Source: UBA10347 sp905182135 (GTDB lineage: Bacteria > Actinomycetota > Acidimicrobiia > Acidimicrobiales > UBA10347). Taken from it: DNA of 64,000 bases. The position numbers and the translations under genes are program-made. The notes below the pieces were generated by a model. The model saw only the letters and a program-made list of their open reading frames with translations, ran no database searches and had not been told where the DNA came from. This document shows positions 26,064-34,776 of the stretch, in pieces (positions within the stretch are counted from its first letter, which is position 1; each line of letters begins with the position of its first letter). The stretch is from positions 60,060 through 124,059 of the forward strand of contig CAWUSE010000007.1 of NCBI GenBank assembly GCA_963925805.1. Reading direction: 5' to 3'.

Positions 26064-27752
26064 ATGACTGTTTCGACGGCTTCGCGTCTGTCTGCGATCC
26101 CTGTGCGACGCGCCCGTTGGGACCGTCGGCTCTGGGGATCGGTGGTGGTGGTCGCCATTGGGTGGTCGTTCGCTCAGGCCGGCGCCGATCTGACGGCGAT
26201 AGTCAATCGCCGTGGATGGAGCCAGGTCACGTCCTTTTTTTCCGCCATGTTCCATCCCGACCTGAGTTGGTCGATGCTTACTCTCACCGTGCGCGAGGCA
26301 GGGGTAACGTTGGGCTACGCCCTGGTCGGCACAGCATTGGCGTTGGTGATAGGGACAATCGGTGGAGTCCTATTGACCGAACGGATCTGGCAGCCGGTTC
26401 ACGGTTCCATGCGTTGGGGTTGGATCGGCTGGATGATGGGTCGGCTGGCCTTTGCCGTTCCCCGTTCCATGCATGAGGTCGTATTCGGGTTGATTCTGGT
26501 GAACATCCTTGGGCTCGACCCGCTGGTCGCTGTCCTTGCCATCGGTATCCCTTTCGGCGCTGTGACCGCCAAGGTGTTTGCAGAGTTGATAGACAATGTT
26601 CCGACTGCAGCTGAAGTTGAGCTGCGAGCGCTGGGGGCGGGTCGACTAACTGCTCTAATCGTGGCCACGATGCCTCAGGCGTTCAACGACCTGCTGTCAT
26701 ATGCCTTCTACCGATTCGAGTGCAGCCTTCGAAGCGCTGCGGTCTTGGGAATTGTTGGCGCCGGTGGCCTTGGTTTTCAACTTGCACTGTCGTTTCAATC
26801 GTTGCGTTACAACGAGATGTGGACCCTTTTATGGGCACTAATTATCCTAAGCGGCATTACCGACCGTTGGTCGTCGGCGGTGCGCCGCCGACGCAATGCA
26901 GCAGCGGTCGAGATGCGAGTAGACATCGATGGAGCGGGCCAAGACGCTGATCTGGCACCACGTGATGATCGTTTCGTTCGTTTGAGTGCGCTCGCATGTG
27001 CGGTGTCCATCCCGATCGCTATCTGGGGCCTGAGACTGAACCCTGCGACCTTGTGGTCTGGGCGGGCGCGACGACTAGCTCGAGAGCTCGTGGTGAACGC
27101 TTGGCCACCGCGCGTCGGGTTGGGTGGTTTCTCAGATCTGCTACGCGACTCCTTTGACACGGTCGCTCTTGCGGTTCTGGCCACAGCGCTTGCATGGGCG
27201 TTCTCAACGCCTGTGGCATTTCTGGCGCGGCGGCGGATCAGCAGCGCTCGGTCAGGCCCCGCAGTCGGGCGACTGGTCGTGTCTTCGTTCGTCCGCTTCG
27301 TACTGCTCATTTGCCGATCGGTACCACCACCGGTTTGGGCCTTCGTCGTCGTGTTTGTGCTCTTCCCAGGTTTGTGGCCGGGAGCCGTCGCCCTCGCCAT
27401 CTACAACTTTGGTGTGCTGGGTCGGTTGCAAAGCGAGGTCGTCGAAAACACCGATCCGACGTCAGCCAATATCCTGGCTGCGACCGGAGCGACGCGGCCA
27501 GGGGCATTGCTGGTTGCGACGGTGCCGGCAGTGGCTAGCCGCTTTGCTGGCCTTGGGCTCTATCGGTGGGAGGTTGCGATCAGAGAGACCGTCATCGTGG
27601 GAGTGGTTGGGGCGGCCGGGCTGGGTCGTCGCCTCGACGAGCAAACTTCGTCGTTCGATTACGACGGCATTCTGGCCACCATCTTGGCATTGCTTGCGGT
27701 AACAGTGATGGTGGACCTTGCCTCGGCGGCCATCCGCCGAACACTGCGTTGA
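26064..27752 (+). CDS. ABC permease, two PhnE-like domains fused
   Basis: A 562-residue membrane protein made of two consecutive PhnE-type permease modules. Each has the cytoplasmic EAA loop contacting the ATPase: AEVELRALGAGRLTALIVATMPQAF in the first half and ANILAATGATRPGALLVATVPAVAS in the second. A hydrophilic linker of about 40 residues (around 285-325) joins them. PhnE usually acts as a homodimer, so here the two halves presumably form a complete channel in one chain. It ends in a tandem repeat shared with the convergent senB stop. Confidence 0.88.
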   Translation: MTVSTASRLSAIPVRRARWDRRLWGSVVVVAIGWSFAQAGADLTAIVNRRGWSQVTSFFSAMFHPDLSWSMLTLTVREAGVTLGYALVGTALALVIGTIGGVLLTERIWQPVHGSMRWGWIGWMMGRLAFAVPRSMHEVVFGLILVNILGLDPLVAVLAIGIPFGAVTAKVFAELIDNVPTAAEVELRALGAGRLTALIVATMPQAFNDLLSYAFYRFECSLRSAAVLGIVGAGGLGFQLALSFQSLRYNEMWTLLWALIILSGITDRWSSAVRRRRNAAAVEMRVDIDGAGQDADLAPRDDRFVRLSALACAVSIPIAIWGLRLNPATLWSGRARRLARELVVNAWPPRVGLGGFSDLLRDSFDTVALAVLATALAWAFSTPVAFLARRRISSARSGPAVGRLVVSSFVRFVLLICRSVPPPVWAFVVVFVLFPGLWPGAVALAIYNFGVLGRLQSEVVENTDPTSANILAATGATRPGALLVATVPAVASRFAGLGLYRWEVAIRETVIVGVVGAAGLGRRLDEQTSSFDYDGILATILALLAVTVMVDLASAAIRRTLR

Positions 27753-27777
27753 GCCAGATCTAGTTGAGCCAGATCTA
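27748..27777 (+). repeat. 15-bp tandem repeat spanning both convergent stop codons
   Basis: gttgagccagatcta is present twice in direct tandem (27748-27762, 27763-27777). Each copy contains TGA on the plus strand and TAG on the minus strand; the permease uses the first copy's TGA and senB uses the second copy's TAG. Looks like a recent slippage event at the seam of the two operons. Confidence 0.85.
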
Positions 27778-28800
27778 GGAGACTCGGCGGGCTTCGAGGA
27801 CTTCGGCGACGAGCGCAGCGAGTGCTTTTTGTTCAGCGTCGGGCTGGGTCATTGGTTGGAGCTCGTCGGTTCGTTGTTGAAGCGCCTCCATCAGTGCTGG
27901 GTCTCGTTCCATGTTTACCAACAACTGAGCTAACGCTCGCTCATCGCCGACCGGGATCAGGCCGGGATGGTCCTGCCCGACGAGACCGACATTGCCATCG
28001 ATACGCGTGCCGATGACCGGAATGCCCATAGCGATCGCTTCGCTAACGACGTTGGCTCCGCCTTCGGAGATGGATGTGCAGGCGAGCGCATGGGCCGAGG
28101 CCAGAAGCCTCTGGACGTCAGGCCGGTTTAGCTCACGGTGCCACTGGTAGCGGGCATTGGTTTCGTGTTCGACGATGGCCTCCTTGGTGAGTTCGGCGTC
28201 CATCGGTCCACCAGCGTGGTGGACCATCACGCGGCTCTCTGGAGGCAGGTGCCGGGCTGCCCGCGCCGTGAGCAGCGGATCCTTAACCGGTCGGAGGTGG
28301 GCGAGCACCACAATATTCATGACGTTGTCGCTGAGGTCGCGAGGTAGGTGGGGGCCTGCTACCGACTGGTGGATCGTGGTTGCCTTTGCGCCCCATAGCG
28401 CTTTCATGGATCCGAGCCGTTCCTCTGCTGCTCGTTGCAGGGTAATGAGGGCGTCAGCGCTCTCGGTCGATGCCCGTGCAGAGATGTCGTGTGGCAGATC
28501 AACGTAGAGATCGGTGCCGGTCATCGCAACGATTACTGGTCGCTCTGGGTGCCTCGCTGTCCACCAAGAGACAGCGCTACGGCTACGCCTGGCGTGCAGT
28601 GCGATCAGTACATCTGCGTTATCCAGCTGATTCCTGGCTGCGGTTGGCATGTCAGCGGCGGCCTCATCCATATGCACGACGACGGCTTCGTGCCCGGCGC
28701 GTTGCAAGAGCGAACTCCAACGAAGCGAGGTGATGTTGTTACCCGAAGATGCCTGCGGGCGGACCGGCGACACGATGGCGACAACGGCTCGAGCGGTCAT
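27775..28800 (-). CDS. senB: selenosugar synthase SenB (glycosyltransferase-like)
   Basis: A 341-residue GT-B protein. The start MTARAVVAIVSPVRPQASSGNN at ATG 28800 matches the SenB N-terminus (SPxRPGSxSGNxxTALRW), then LIALHARRSRSAVSWW, VIVAMTGTDLYVDLP, VVLAHLRPVKDPLLTARAARHLPP and EGGANVVSEAIAMGIPVIGTRIDGNVGLVG follow. SenB joins selenophosphate to a UDP-sugar (UDP-GlcNAc in the studied enzyme) to give a selenosugar. It follows senA by 16 bases on the same strand, so the two form an operon. The upstream part of the longer open frame overlaps senA and is not SenB-like. Confidence 0.9.
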   Translation of the reverse strand: MTARAVVAIVSPVRPQASSGNNITSLRWSSLLQRAGHEAVVVHMDEAAADMPTAARNQLDNADVLIALHARRSRSAVSWWTARHPERPVIVAMTGTDLYVDLPHDISARASTESADALITLQRAAEERLGSMKALWGAKATTIHQSVAGPHLPRDLSDNVMNIVVLAHLRPVKDPLLTARAARHLPPESRVMVHHAGGPMDAELTKEAIVEHETNARYQWHRELNRPDVQRLLASAHALACTSISEGGANVVSEAIAMGIPVIGTRIDGNVGLVGQDHPGLIPVGDERALAQLLVNMERDPALMEALQQRTDELQPMTQPDAEQKALAALVAEVLEARRVS

Positions 28801-28816
28801 GGCGCCACGATTGTCG

Positions 28817-30112
28817 TCAGCGAGCACATGTGCGGAAGCCAGCGAAAACATCGCGCCGTTCCGGAGTGAAGTAGTTGCGGTAGGTCGAACGCACGTAGCG
28901 GTTACGGGTACTCCATGAGCCACCTCGGAGCACTTTGCGAGTCCCGAACCACGGCTCGGAGTTGTCGCGGTACGCGTCGGGCTCAAAGAGGGGATAAGGC
29001 TCGAATGTTGAACTCGTCCATTCCCAGACATTCCCGATCAACTGCCGATGGCCCCATGGTCCGTCACCGGCAGAAAAAGCGCCGACGGGTACGGTGCCGC
29101 GAGTCAGGCCATCGAGCGCGGCTTCGCTAGGTAACGGATCACGATCTCCCCACGGGAACCAAGGGCGCCGTGTGCCGTCTGGACCGGTCGTAGCTGCGAC
29201 CTCCCATTCGGCTTCGGTCGGCAGGCGCCGACCGGCCCACGTGCACCAGGCTTGGGCTTCCCACCAGGACACGTGCACCATTGGGTGGTCAGCTGTTGCC
29301 TCGATGGCATGCCAGGTTGCGCCGATACGGCGCTGCCATCCGTTGACATCTTTACGCCAGTAGGTCGGAGTGTCGGCGCCGACCTGGTTGCGCCAGGCGA
29401 GCCCATCGGTCGACCAGAGGGCGTCGTTCGTATAGCCGCCGTCATCGGCGAAAGCGGCGAACTCGGTCACGGTCACTGGTGCGGCCGCCATGTCGAAGCC
29501 ATCGACGTAGGCGCGGTGCGCCCACTTTTCGTTGTCCATCACAAAGGGTTGGCTGCGCGACGCCCCAAGCAGAACCGCACCACCATCGACATGACGATCT
29601 CCGTGAATGGGCTCGCTTGCTATAGCGGTCAGGTCAGCTGCATGCCGGTCACCCCAGGTGAGAGTCTGACGGGAATATGACAACGCCTCGCAGTGAGCGT
29701 CGTGATGGGCGATGGCGTAGGCAACGTAGAAATTCGTCGAGTCGATACCGCTGTCATTCTCGAGTACTTCGACCAGGCCGTCGGCTACCCGTCGGGCATA
29801 GTCCTTGGTCGCTACGGCAGTGGGAAACTGCAGCTCCCAGCGAGTTCGGTGGGCAACAGCGGCCGAGTCATAGCGAGCATCGCTGCCGTCGATAAGTGAG
29901 TCGCGTCCGTGCATCTGTCGCAGCACGAACCATTCGGCGAACCAAGCCACATGGGCGAGTTCCCAGATTGGAGGATTGACCACTGGTAAGTAGGGCCCGA
30001 ACCAACGGGCGTCGTCGTCCGTGAAGTCGTCAACCGTTCCGATCAGAGTCTCGGTGGCATCGTGCACCCAGCCCACAAGACGCGCAGTGTTAGCCCAGTC
30101 GCTTAGTTCCAT
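28817..30112 (-). CDS. senA: selenoneine synthase SenA (EgtB-like)
   Basis: A 431-residue EgtB homologue: DinB-like N-terminal half with iron ligands His54 (in WELAHVAW) and His136/His140 (in AIAHHDAHCEAL, HxxxH), then a C-terminal sulfatase-modifying-factor/FGE domain with MVHVSWWEAQAWCTWAGRRL, GNVWEWTSS and VLRGGSWSTR. EgtB makes the C-S bond of ergothioneine; SenA makes the C-Se bond between hercynine and a selenosugar. I call SenA because senB follows directly and selD/senC is divergent. No egtD, egtA or egtC is in the window. I start at ATG 30112 (MELSDW); the extension to 30202 runs into selD. EgtB is the alternative, less likely with this context. Confidence 0.88.
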   Translation of the reverse strand: MELSDWANTARLVGWVHDATETLIGTVDDFTDDDARWFGPYLPVVNPPIWELAHVAWFAEWFVLRQMHGRDSLIDGSDARYDSAAVAHRTRWELQFPTAVATKDYARRVADGLVEVLENDSGIDSTNFYVAYAIAHHDAHCEALSYSRQTLTWGDRHAADLTAIASEPIHGDRHVDGGAVLLGASRSQPFVMDNEKWAHRAYVDGFDMAAAPVTVTEFAAFADDGGYTNDALWSTDGLAWRNQVGADTPTYWRKDVNGWQRRIGATWHAIEATADHPMVHVSWWEAQAWCTWAGRRLPTEAEWEVAATTGPDGTRRPWFPWGDRDPLPSEAALDGLTRGTVPVGAFSAGDGPWGHRQLIGNVWEWTSSTFEPYPLFEPDAYRDNSEPWFGTRKVLRGGSWSTRNRYVRSTYRNYFTPERRDVFAGFRTCAR

Positions 30113-30173
30113 CGCTGTCACGATAGTTCGGGGCCTGGCGGTAACGTACGCAAATGAGCATTGAGGAGTGCAG

Positions 30174-31214
30174 ATGACCGAACCTGTTACCCATCGACTC
30201 ACCCAGTTCAGTCACGGGGCTGGTTGAGGCTGCAAGCTCGCCCCTGGTGAGCTTGCGCACGTTGTGCGCGATCTGCATGTTCAGAATCCCGACGCTGTGC
30301 TGGTCGGAACGTCGACCGGCGACGATGCCGCGGTCTGGAAGCTCGACGATAATCGAGCCTTAGTCTCAACTGCCGACTTCATTACACCTGTCGTTGACGA
30401 TGCGCGCACCTGGGGTCGCGTTGCGGCCGCCAACAGCGTTTCCGATGTGTACGCCATGGGCGGACGTCCCCTCTTCGCCTTGAACCTGGTGGGCTGGAAC
30501 ACAGATGTACTGCCGATCTCGCTTCTTGGCGAGTTGTTGGCTGGAGGCCAGGACGTGGCTACCGCCGGTGGGTTTGCCATTGTTGGCGGTCACACGATCG
30601 ACGACCCGGAACCCAAATACGGCATGGCTGTCACAGGCGAGGTCCACCCCGACCGCATCCTGACCAACGCTGGTCTCGTCGCTGGCCAAGATCTCATTCT
30701 GACCAAGCCGCTAGGTGTCGGAGTGATAACCACCGCGATCAAGGCAGATGTAGCGCCCTTGGACGTTGCCGATGCCGCAATCGCATCGATGACTCGGCTC
30801 AACGACGTCGGGTCGCGTCTAGCCGTGGAAGCTGGGGCCACGGGCTGCACCGATGTGACCGGTTTCGGGCTGCTCGGCCACCTTGGCCGCATGGCGATGG
30901 AGTCAGGCGTGAGGGTGACAGTCGAGTTTGAGACTGTGCCGTTCCTACCTGGCGCTTGTGCCTTGGCCGAAGACGGGATTATGCCAGGAGGAAGCCGCCG
31001 CAATCTAGAGTGGGGCTCAACGTTGCTCGACGCCGGGGCTCACGACGAACTCCACCAACTGCTGATCGCCGACGCTCAGACATCGGGCGGCCTGGTCTTT
31101 GGTGTTGACCCCGGCGAGACCGCTGGGTTACTGGCCAAACTCACCGCAACCGGCCATACCGCCGCACGAATTGGGCAGACGTCCGGCGGCGAAGCTGGCT
31201 TCACCCTCAGCTGA
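30174..31214 (+). CDS. selD: selenophosphate synthetase SelD/SenC, a selenoprotein (Sec18, TGA at 30225-30227)
   Basis: The frame starts at ATG 30174 (GAGGAG at 30163-30168) and reads MTEPVTHRLTQFSHGAG, then TGA, then GCKLAPGELAHVVRDLHVQ and on without a break for 346 residues. E. coli SelD has Cys17 in GAGCGCK; the TGA falls at that residue, so it encodes selenocysteine. Downstream are GDDAAVW, VSTADFITPVVDDARTWGRVAA, NSVSDVYAMGG and TDVTGFGLLGHL, all SelD hallmarks. The enzyme makes selenophosphate from selenide and ATP. A SECIS-like hairpin follows the TGA. Divergent from senA with 61 bases between starts, it probably supplies both the Sec pathway and SenB. A frame starting at GTG 30264 would lack the catalytic residue and Lys. 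Confidence 0.93.
30225..30256 (+). promoter_or_regulatory. Sec codon and SECIS-like hairpin in selD
   Basis: TGA at 30225-30227 is followed, four bases on, by gcaagctc (30232-30239), a nine-base loop gcccctggt and gagcttgc (30249-30256): a perfect eight-pair stem. The loop begins with G, as bacterial SECIS elements require, and its first base lies 12 bases after the end of the UGA, slightly close but in the usual range. This would direct SelB-mediated Sec insertion. The hairpin is seen; recognition is inferred. Confidence 0.85.
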
Positions 31215-31337
31215 CGGGTGGCCGCTGACGCTGCACTCCTCCAAAGACGTAGAACTGGCATTTGACCGGTGTTGCTCACCAAGCAAGGATTACCCGATCC
31301 GAGGTCCGTGGCATAGTGAATTCAGAAGGAGTCACCG

Positions 31338-32033
31338 ATGAACAACGACGTTGTTCTCTCCGAGTCGACTGACCACATTGTGACGATCACTATCAACCGG
31401 CATGACGAGGTGAACCCACTGAGAGGGCAGGACGTTTCAGAATTGCGCAAGGTGTTCGATCGGCCCAAGGTCTTCGATCGGCTCGAGGATGCAGATGATC
31501 GAGTCGCGGTTCTGACTACCGCTGACGACAAGGCCTTTTCGGGTGGAGCCGATCTCACGGATCCCTCGGTTGGTCCCGACCCGTGCGTAGCGGCGTGCGA
31601 TGTCGGCAACGAGCTTGCTGCGGTCGTACCTAACACGGACGTCCTTTACCTCGAGACTCACGTGAAATTTTGTGGTGGTCTACTCACAGGCGTAGCGGAT
31701 CGGCTTCCCCACAAGATCGCCGGGGACTTCACACTTACTGGTGCCCGCTCTGACGCGCTGCGGGCGAACGAGACTGGCATGGTCAACCGGGTGACGCCCG
31801 TTGGGGAACACGTGGCGGCATCGATGGACTGCGCCGACATCATAGGAGACGGTTCGTCGATAGCAATTGGGACCATTAATCAGTTTGTTCGTGACACCGA
31901 GACACCGCTCAGTCCATCAGAGGAACAAACCGTTGGTCGTCGAGACCTTTTGGCTAGCAAACGAAGCGGCGAGCAAAAAGAAGGAGCCATGGCCTTCGTT
32001 GAAAAGCGTAAGCCCATGTTGAGGGGACGCTGA
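31338..32033 (+). CDS. degenerate crotonase-family protein
   Basis: A 231-residue protein, intact open frame with a strong ribosome site (AAGGAG, six bases before ATG). The N-terminal half follows enoyl-CoA hydratases (VVLSESTDHIVTITINRHDEVNPL, then AVLTTADDKAFSGGADL, first oxyanion loop) and the C-terminal half resembles LTGARSDALRANETGMVNRVTPVGE. But the second oxyanion loop (A-V-N-G-x-A-x-G-G-G) and about 30 surrounding residues are absent, and an 18-bp in-frame duplication (31449-31484) inserts VFDRP/VFDRL. It is probably catalytically dead or a pseudogene that stays open. It overlaps the CoA-transferase gene by one base, so it is transcribed with it. Confidence 0.65.
   Translation: MNNDVVLSESTDHIVTITINRHDEVNPLRGQDVSELRKVFDRPKVFDRLEDADDRVAVLTTADDKAFSGGADLTDPSVGPDPCVAACDVGNELAAVVPNTDVLYLETHVKFCGGLLTGVADRLPHKIAGDFTLTGARSDALRANETGMVNRVTPVGEHVAASMDCADIIGDGSSIAIGTINQFVRDTETPLSPSEEQTVGRRDLLASKRSGEQKEGAMAFVEKRKPMLRGR
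31449..31484 (+). repeat. 18-bp imperfect tandem repeat inside crotonase gene
   Basis: An 18-base unit beginning aaggtgttcgatcgg is followed at once by a copy beginning aaggtcttcgatcgg, differing by two bases; it adds six residues in frame. Confidence 0.8.
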
Positions 32034-33169
32034 TGCTGCCACTAGATGGTGTTCGTATTGTGGACTTAACCACGGTGGTCATGGGGCCTTTGGCGACCAG
32101 GATGCTCGCGGATATGGGCGCAGATGTGATTCGAGTCGAGAGCCCAGAGGGCGACGTCATCCGCGACTACCAACCGATGCGATCACCGAAGATGAGCGCG
32201 TTCGGTATGAATTTGAATCGGAACAAACGCAGCATCGTGCTCGACTTTAAAGACACTGATGATCGGGCAACGCTCGACCGGCTGATCGCAACTGCTGACG
32301 TCGTGGTAACAAATATGCGGCGCAGTGCGCTGGCACGCCTCGGGCTTGACGAAGCAGGTGTGCGGGCGGTGAAGCCCGATGTCATCTACTGCATAGCTAA
32401 TGGATATGGCAGCGACGGCCCAAAGGCAGACGACGCAGCCTACGACGACGTGATTCAGGCAGCATCGGGGCTGGCGTCGATGTTCAGCTGGGTCGGCGAT
32501 GAACCCCGCCTCGTGCCGAGTATCTACGCGGACAAGATCACCGGTGTCCACGTCGCGTTCGCAATTTCCTCGGCGTTGCATGGTCGAGCCCGAACTGGAA
32601 AAGGGTGCTCAATCGAGGTGCCAATGGCGGAAACTATGGCAGCGTTCAACATGGTGGAACACCTGAGTGGCCACACCTTTGAGCCGCACCTGGGTAGCTT
32701 CAGTTACAACCGCATTCGCACGCCACATCGTAAGCCTCGTCAGACGACCGACGGCTGGATCGTGATCCTGCCATACAGCGACGACAATTGGCAACAGTTT
32801 TGGACCTTTGGCGAGCGGCCCGACTACCTCGACGACGAACGCTTCGCCACACAGTCGAAACGAGTCGATCACGCTGATGCTCTCTACAGTCTGCTCGACG
32901 GCATCATCGCTATGAAGTCAACTGTCGAGTGGCTTGGTTTCTGCGCCGAGCATTCGATTCCGGCGTCCGAGGTCATTGAGCTCGAACATCTCGGCGATGA
33001 CCCTCATTTTGCTGCGGTGGAGCTGATCCGCAGCGATGTACATCCGACCGAGGGCGCTTACCGCTACGTGCGAGATCCGATCCGGATCGATGGAACCACC
33101 GCACCGCTGCGCCACCATGCTCCGCGGTTGGGTGCAGACACAGACGCCATCCTGAGCGAACTCGAATGA
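32033..33169 (+). CDS. CaiB/BaiF family (class III) CoA transferase
   Basis: A 378-residue enzyme moving CoA between acids. The N-terminus LDGVRIVDLTTVVMGPLATRMLADMGADVIRVESPEGD is the family signature, followed by NRNKRSIVLDFKD and DVVVTNMRRSALARLGLD with the active-site Asp expected near residue 160 (PKADDAAYDDVIQAASGLAS). Overlaps the degenerate crotonase stop by one base, so they share a message. The likely acids are branched, aromatic or steroid-derived, but nothing here decides it. Confidence 0.9.
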   Translation: MLPLDGVRIVDLTTVVMGPLATRMLADMGADVIRVESPEGDVIRDYQPMRSPKMSAFGMNLNRNKRSIVLDFKDTDDRATLDRLIATADVVVTNMRRSALARLGLDEAGVRAVKPDVIYCIANGYGSDGPKADDAAYDDVIQAASGLASMFSWVGDEPRLVPSIYADKITGVHVAFAISSALHGRARTGKGCSIEVPMAETMAAFNMVEHLSGHTFEPHLGSFSYNRIRTPHRKPRQTTDGWIVILPYSDDNWQQFWTFGERPDYLDDERFATQSKRVDHADALYSLLDGIIAMKSTVEWLGFCAEHSIPASEVIELEHLGDDPHFAAVELIRSDVHPTEGAYRYVRDPIRIDGTTAPLRHHAPRLGADTDAILSELE

Positions 33170-33562
33170 GTTCTCCACGGTGGGCGTAGAGAACGTGGCG
33201 ACAAATGGTGTCAGCGACGGGTGACACCGCCCGGTCGATGTCGAGGAGCCTTGTCGAGACCAGGCACGGCCGCCCGGTATCTCACGGCGGGGGCCAGTTG
33301 TTGCGTCGATCAAACGCTGACAGGGGGCACAACAGGTCAGCTTGCCGAGCGTTTGGGCAGAACTGGACACGTGGTGTGTGAACGTGCGGCCAAGGAGAAA
33401 GGCTGACGATTGAGGTTGTAGATGTACGCGCCGAATCTGAGTAGTGCGTGCTTGCAGCTAGACCTGTAAAGCAAGCGTGCGAACGTCACGTCGGCATGTA
33501 CGTGCAGGTGATGCTAGCTGAGCTCCAAAATGTGGAACTCGCGCTGGAGTAGCGTCGCTGCT
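33170..33562. other. intergenic region, no gene seen
   Basis: 393 bases with one short plus-strand frame (33221-33406) that has neither homology I can recall nor a ribosome site. The promoter of the serine hydrolase at 33563 should be here. Confidence 0.5.
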
Positions 33563-34762
33563 ATGCGCCATGATGAGATCGACGTGAATTGGGGCGCTGG
33601 ATTCCCGCCGCCGGTGAACGAACGGGTGCGCTTTGCTGATGGCAGCTTCTACCAGTGGCCGCAACTTAAGTGGAGCTTCAACAACATCGAAGAGGTGGTG
33701 CCGACCAGGTCAGTGTGGAGTGGTCCTGGTGCAGCCATCGACATGCCAACTGAGTCTGTAAACCTTGATGAACTGCGTATTGAATCGGCCGAAGGCAAGT
33801 TGGTCCCGTTCGCTGACATGCTTGCGCTAGCGGACACTGACGCGTTCGCTGTGCTGCATCGAGGAAAGCTCGTCTACGAGTCCTACTTCGGCTTCGCTGG
33901 GGCTCACCGACGACATCTGCTGATGTCATGCAACAAGTCGATGGTTGGTGTGATCTCTGAGTGCCTCATCGCCAACGGCATTATGGACGACGCAGCGATG
34001 GTGCCGTCTTATGTGCCGGAGCTCGCCAGATCAGCGTGGGCCGATGCCACGGTGCGACAACTTCTCGACATGTCGATTGGCATGGACTATCACGAGGACT
34101 ATCTGGACGCGGCGTCAGACACATGGCGATTCATACGGTCGACAGGCATGATCCCCACGGCGCCCGGTGAAGTTGAAGGAGTGTGCGAATTTCTTCCGAC
34201 GATCGGCAAGGCGGGAGAACATGGCACAGCGTTCTCTTATCTCGAACCAAATATCTTCGTGCTTGGCTGGCTAATTCGACGGGCGGCGAGGCGCTCCATT
34301 GCTGAACTGGCGTCTGACTACGTTTGGCAGCACATCGGCGCCGAGCACGACTGGCTTTATATGCTCGAAGACAGTGGCGCTGAGACCACAGCTGCTGCCA
34401 CTCTGCGAGACTTCGTCCGATTTGGACAACTCATCGCTGACAGGGGAGTTCGCAATGGCAAGCGAGTGCTCCCTGAGCCCGTGGCCAACGCGATTTTGGG
34501 TGGGGGAGATCGCGCACAGTTCGCTAAAGGTTCCCATGCGTATATGGGTGACTGGTCCTATCGGTCGCAATGGTGGTACCGCCATGTTGACGGACGTGTC
34601 TGCCCCGTTGCGCGAGGAGCACATGGACAACTGCTCTACATCGACCCAGAGAGGGACATCGTGATCGCACGTTTCGCATCAGCTGAGAAAGCGCCTTCGG
34701 TGCTGCTCGACCCAATCACGTGGCCAGTGGTCGACGCCATCACTGCTGCGCTGAGTGGTTGA
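33563..34762 (+). CDS. beta-lactamase-family serine hydrolase (class C / NylB-like)
   Basis: A 399-residue protein of the class C beta-lactamase fold. The S-x-x-K motif is at Ser122 and Lys125 (LLMSCNKSM), in the position typical of esterase and NylB-like members; the later segment FSYLEPNIFVLGWLI corresponds to the Y-x-N/S box of relatives. Members hydrolyse esters, D-peptides or nylon oligomers rather than beta-lactams. I start at ATG 33563 (MRHDEI); the open frame back to 33530 has no ribosome site. Substrate unknown; no signal peptide, so cytoplasmic. Confidence 0.8.
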   Translation: MRHDEIDVNWGAGFPPPVNERVRFADGSFYQWPQLKWSFNNIEEVVPTRSVWSGPGAAIDMPTESVNLDELRIESAEGKLVPFADMLALADTDAFAVLHRGKLVYESYFGFAGAHRRHLLMSCNKSMVGVISECLIANGIMDDAAMVPSYVPELARSAWADATVRQLLDMSIGMDYHEDYLDAASDTWRFIRSTGMIPTAPGEVEGVCEFLPTIGKAGEHGTAFSYLEPNIFVLGWLIRRAARRSIAELASDYVWQHIGAEHDWLYMLEDSGAETTAAATLRDFVRFGQLIADRGVRNGKRVLPEPVANAILGGGDRAQFAKGSHAYMGDWSYRSQWWYRHVDGRVCPVARGAHGQLLYIDPERDIVIARFASAEKAPSVLLDPITWPVVDAITAALSG

Positions 34763-34776
34763 GTGGATAACCAAGT

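Noticed and set aside
28801..29031. 77-codon N-terminal extension of SenB
   Set aside because: It overlaps SenA, has no SenB homology, and ATG 28800 fits the gap after the senA stop.
30264..31214. selD starting at GTG 30264
   Set aside because: This start would drop the catalytic Sec/Cys and Lys; the upstream frame with a ribosome site and TGA fits better.
33221..33406. 61-residue open frame in the gap before the serine hydrolase gene
   Set aside because: No homology, no ribosome site, and codon use unlike the neighbours.
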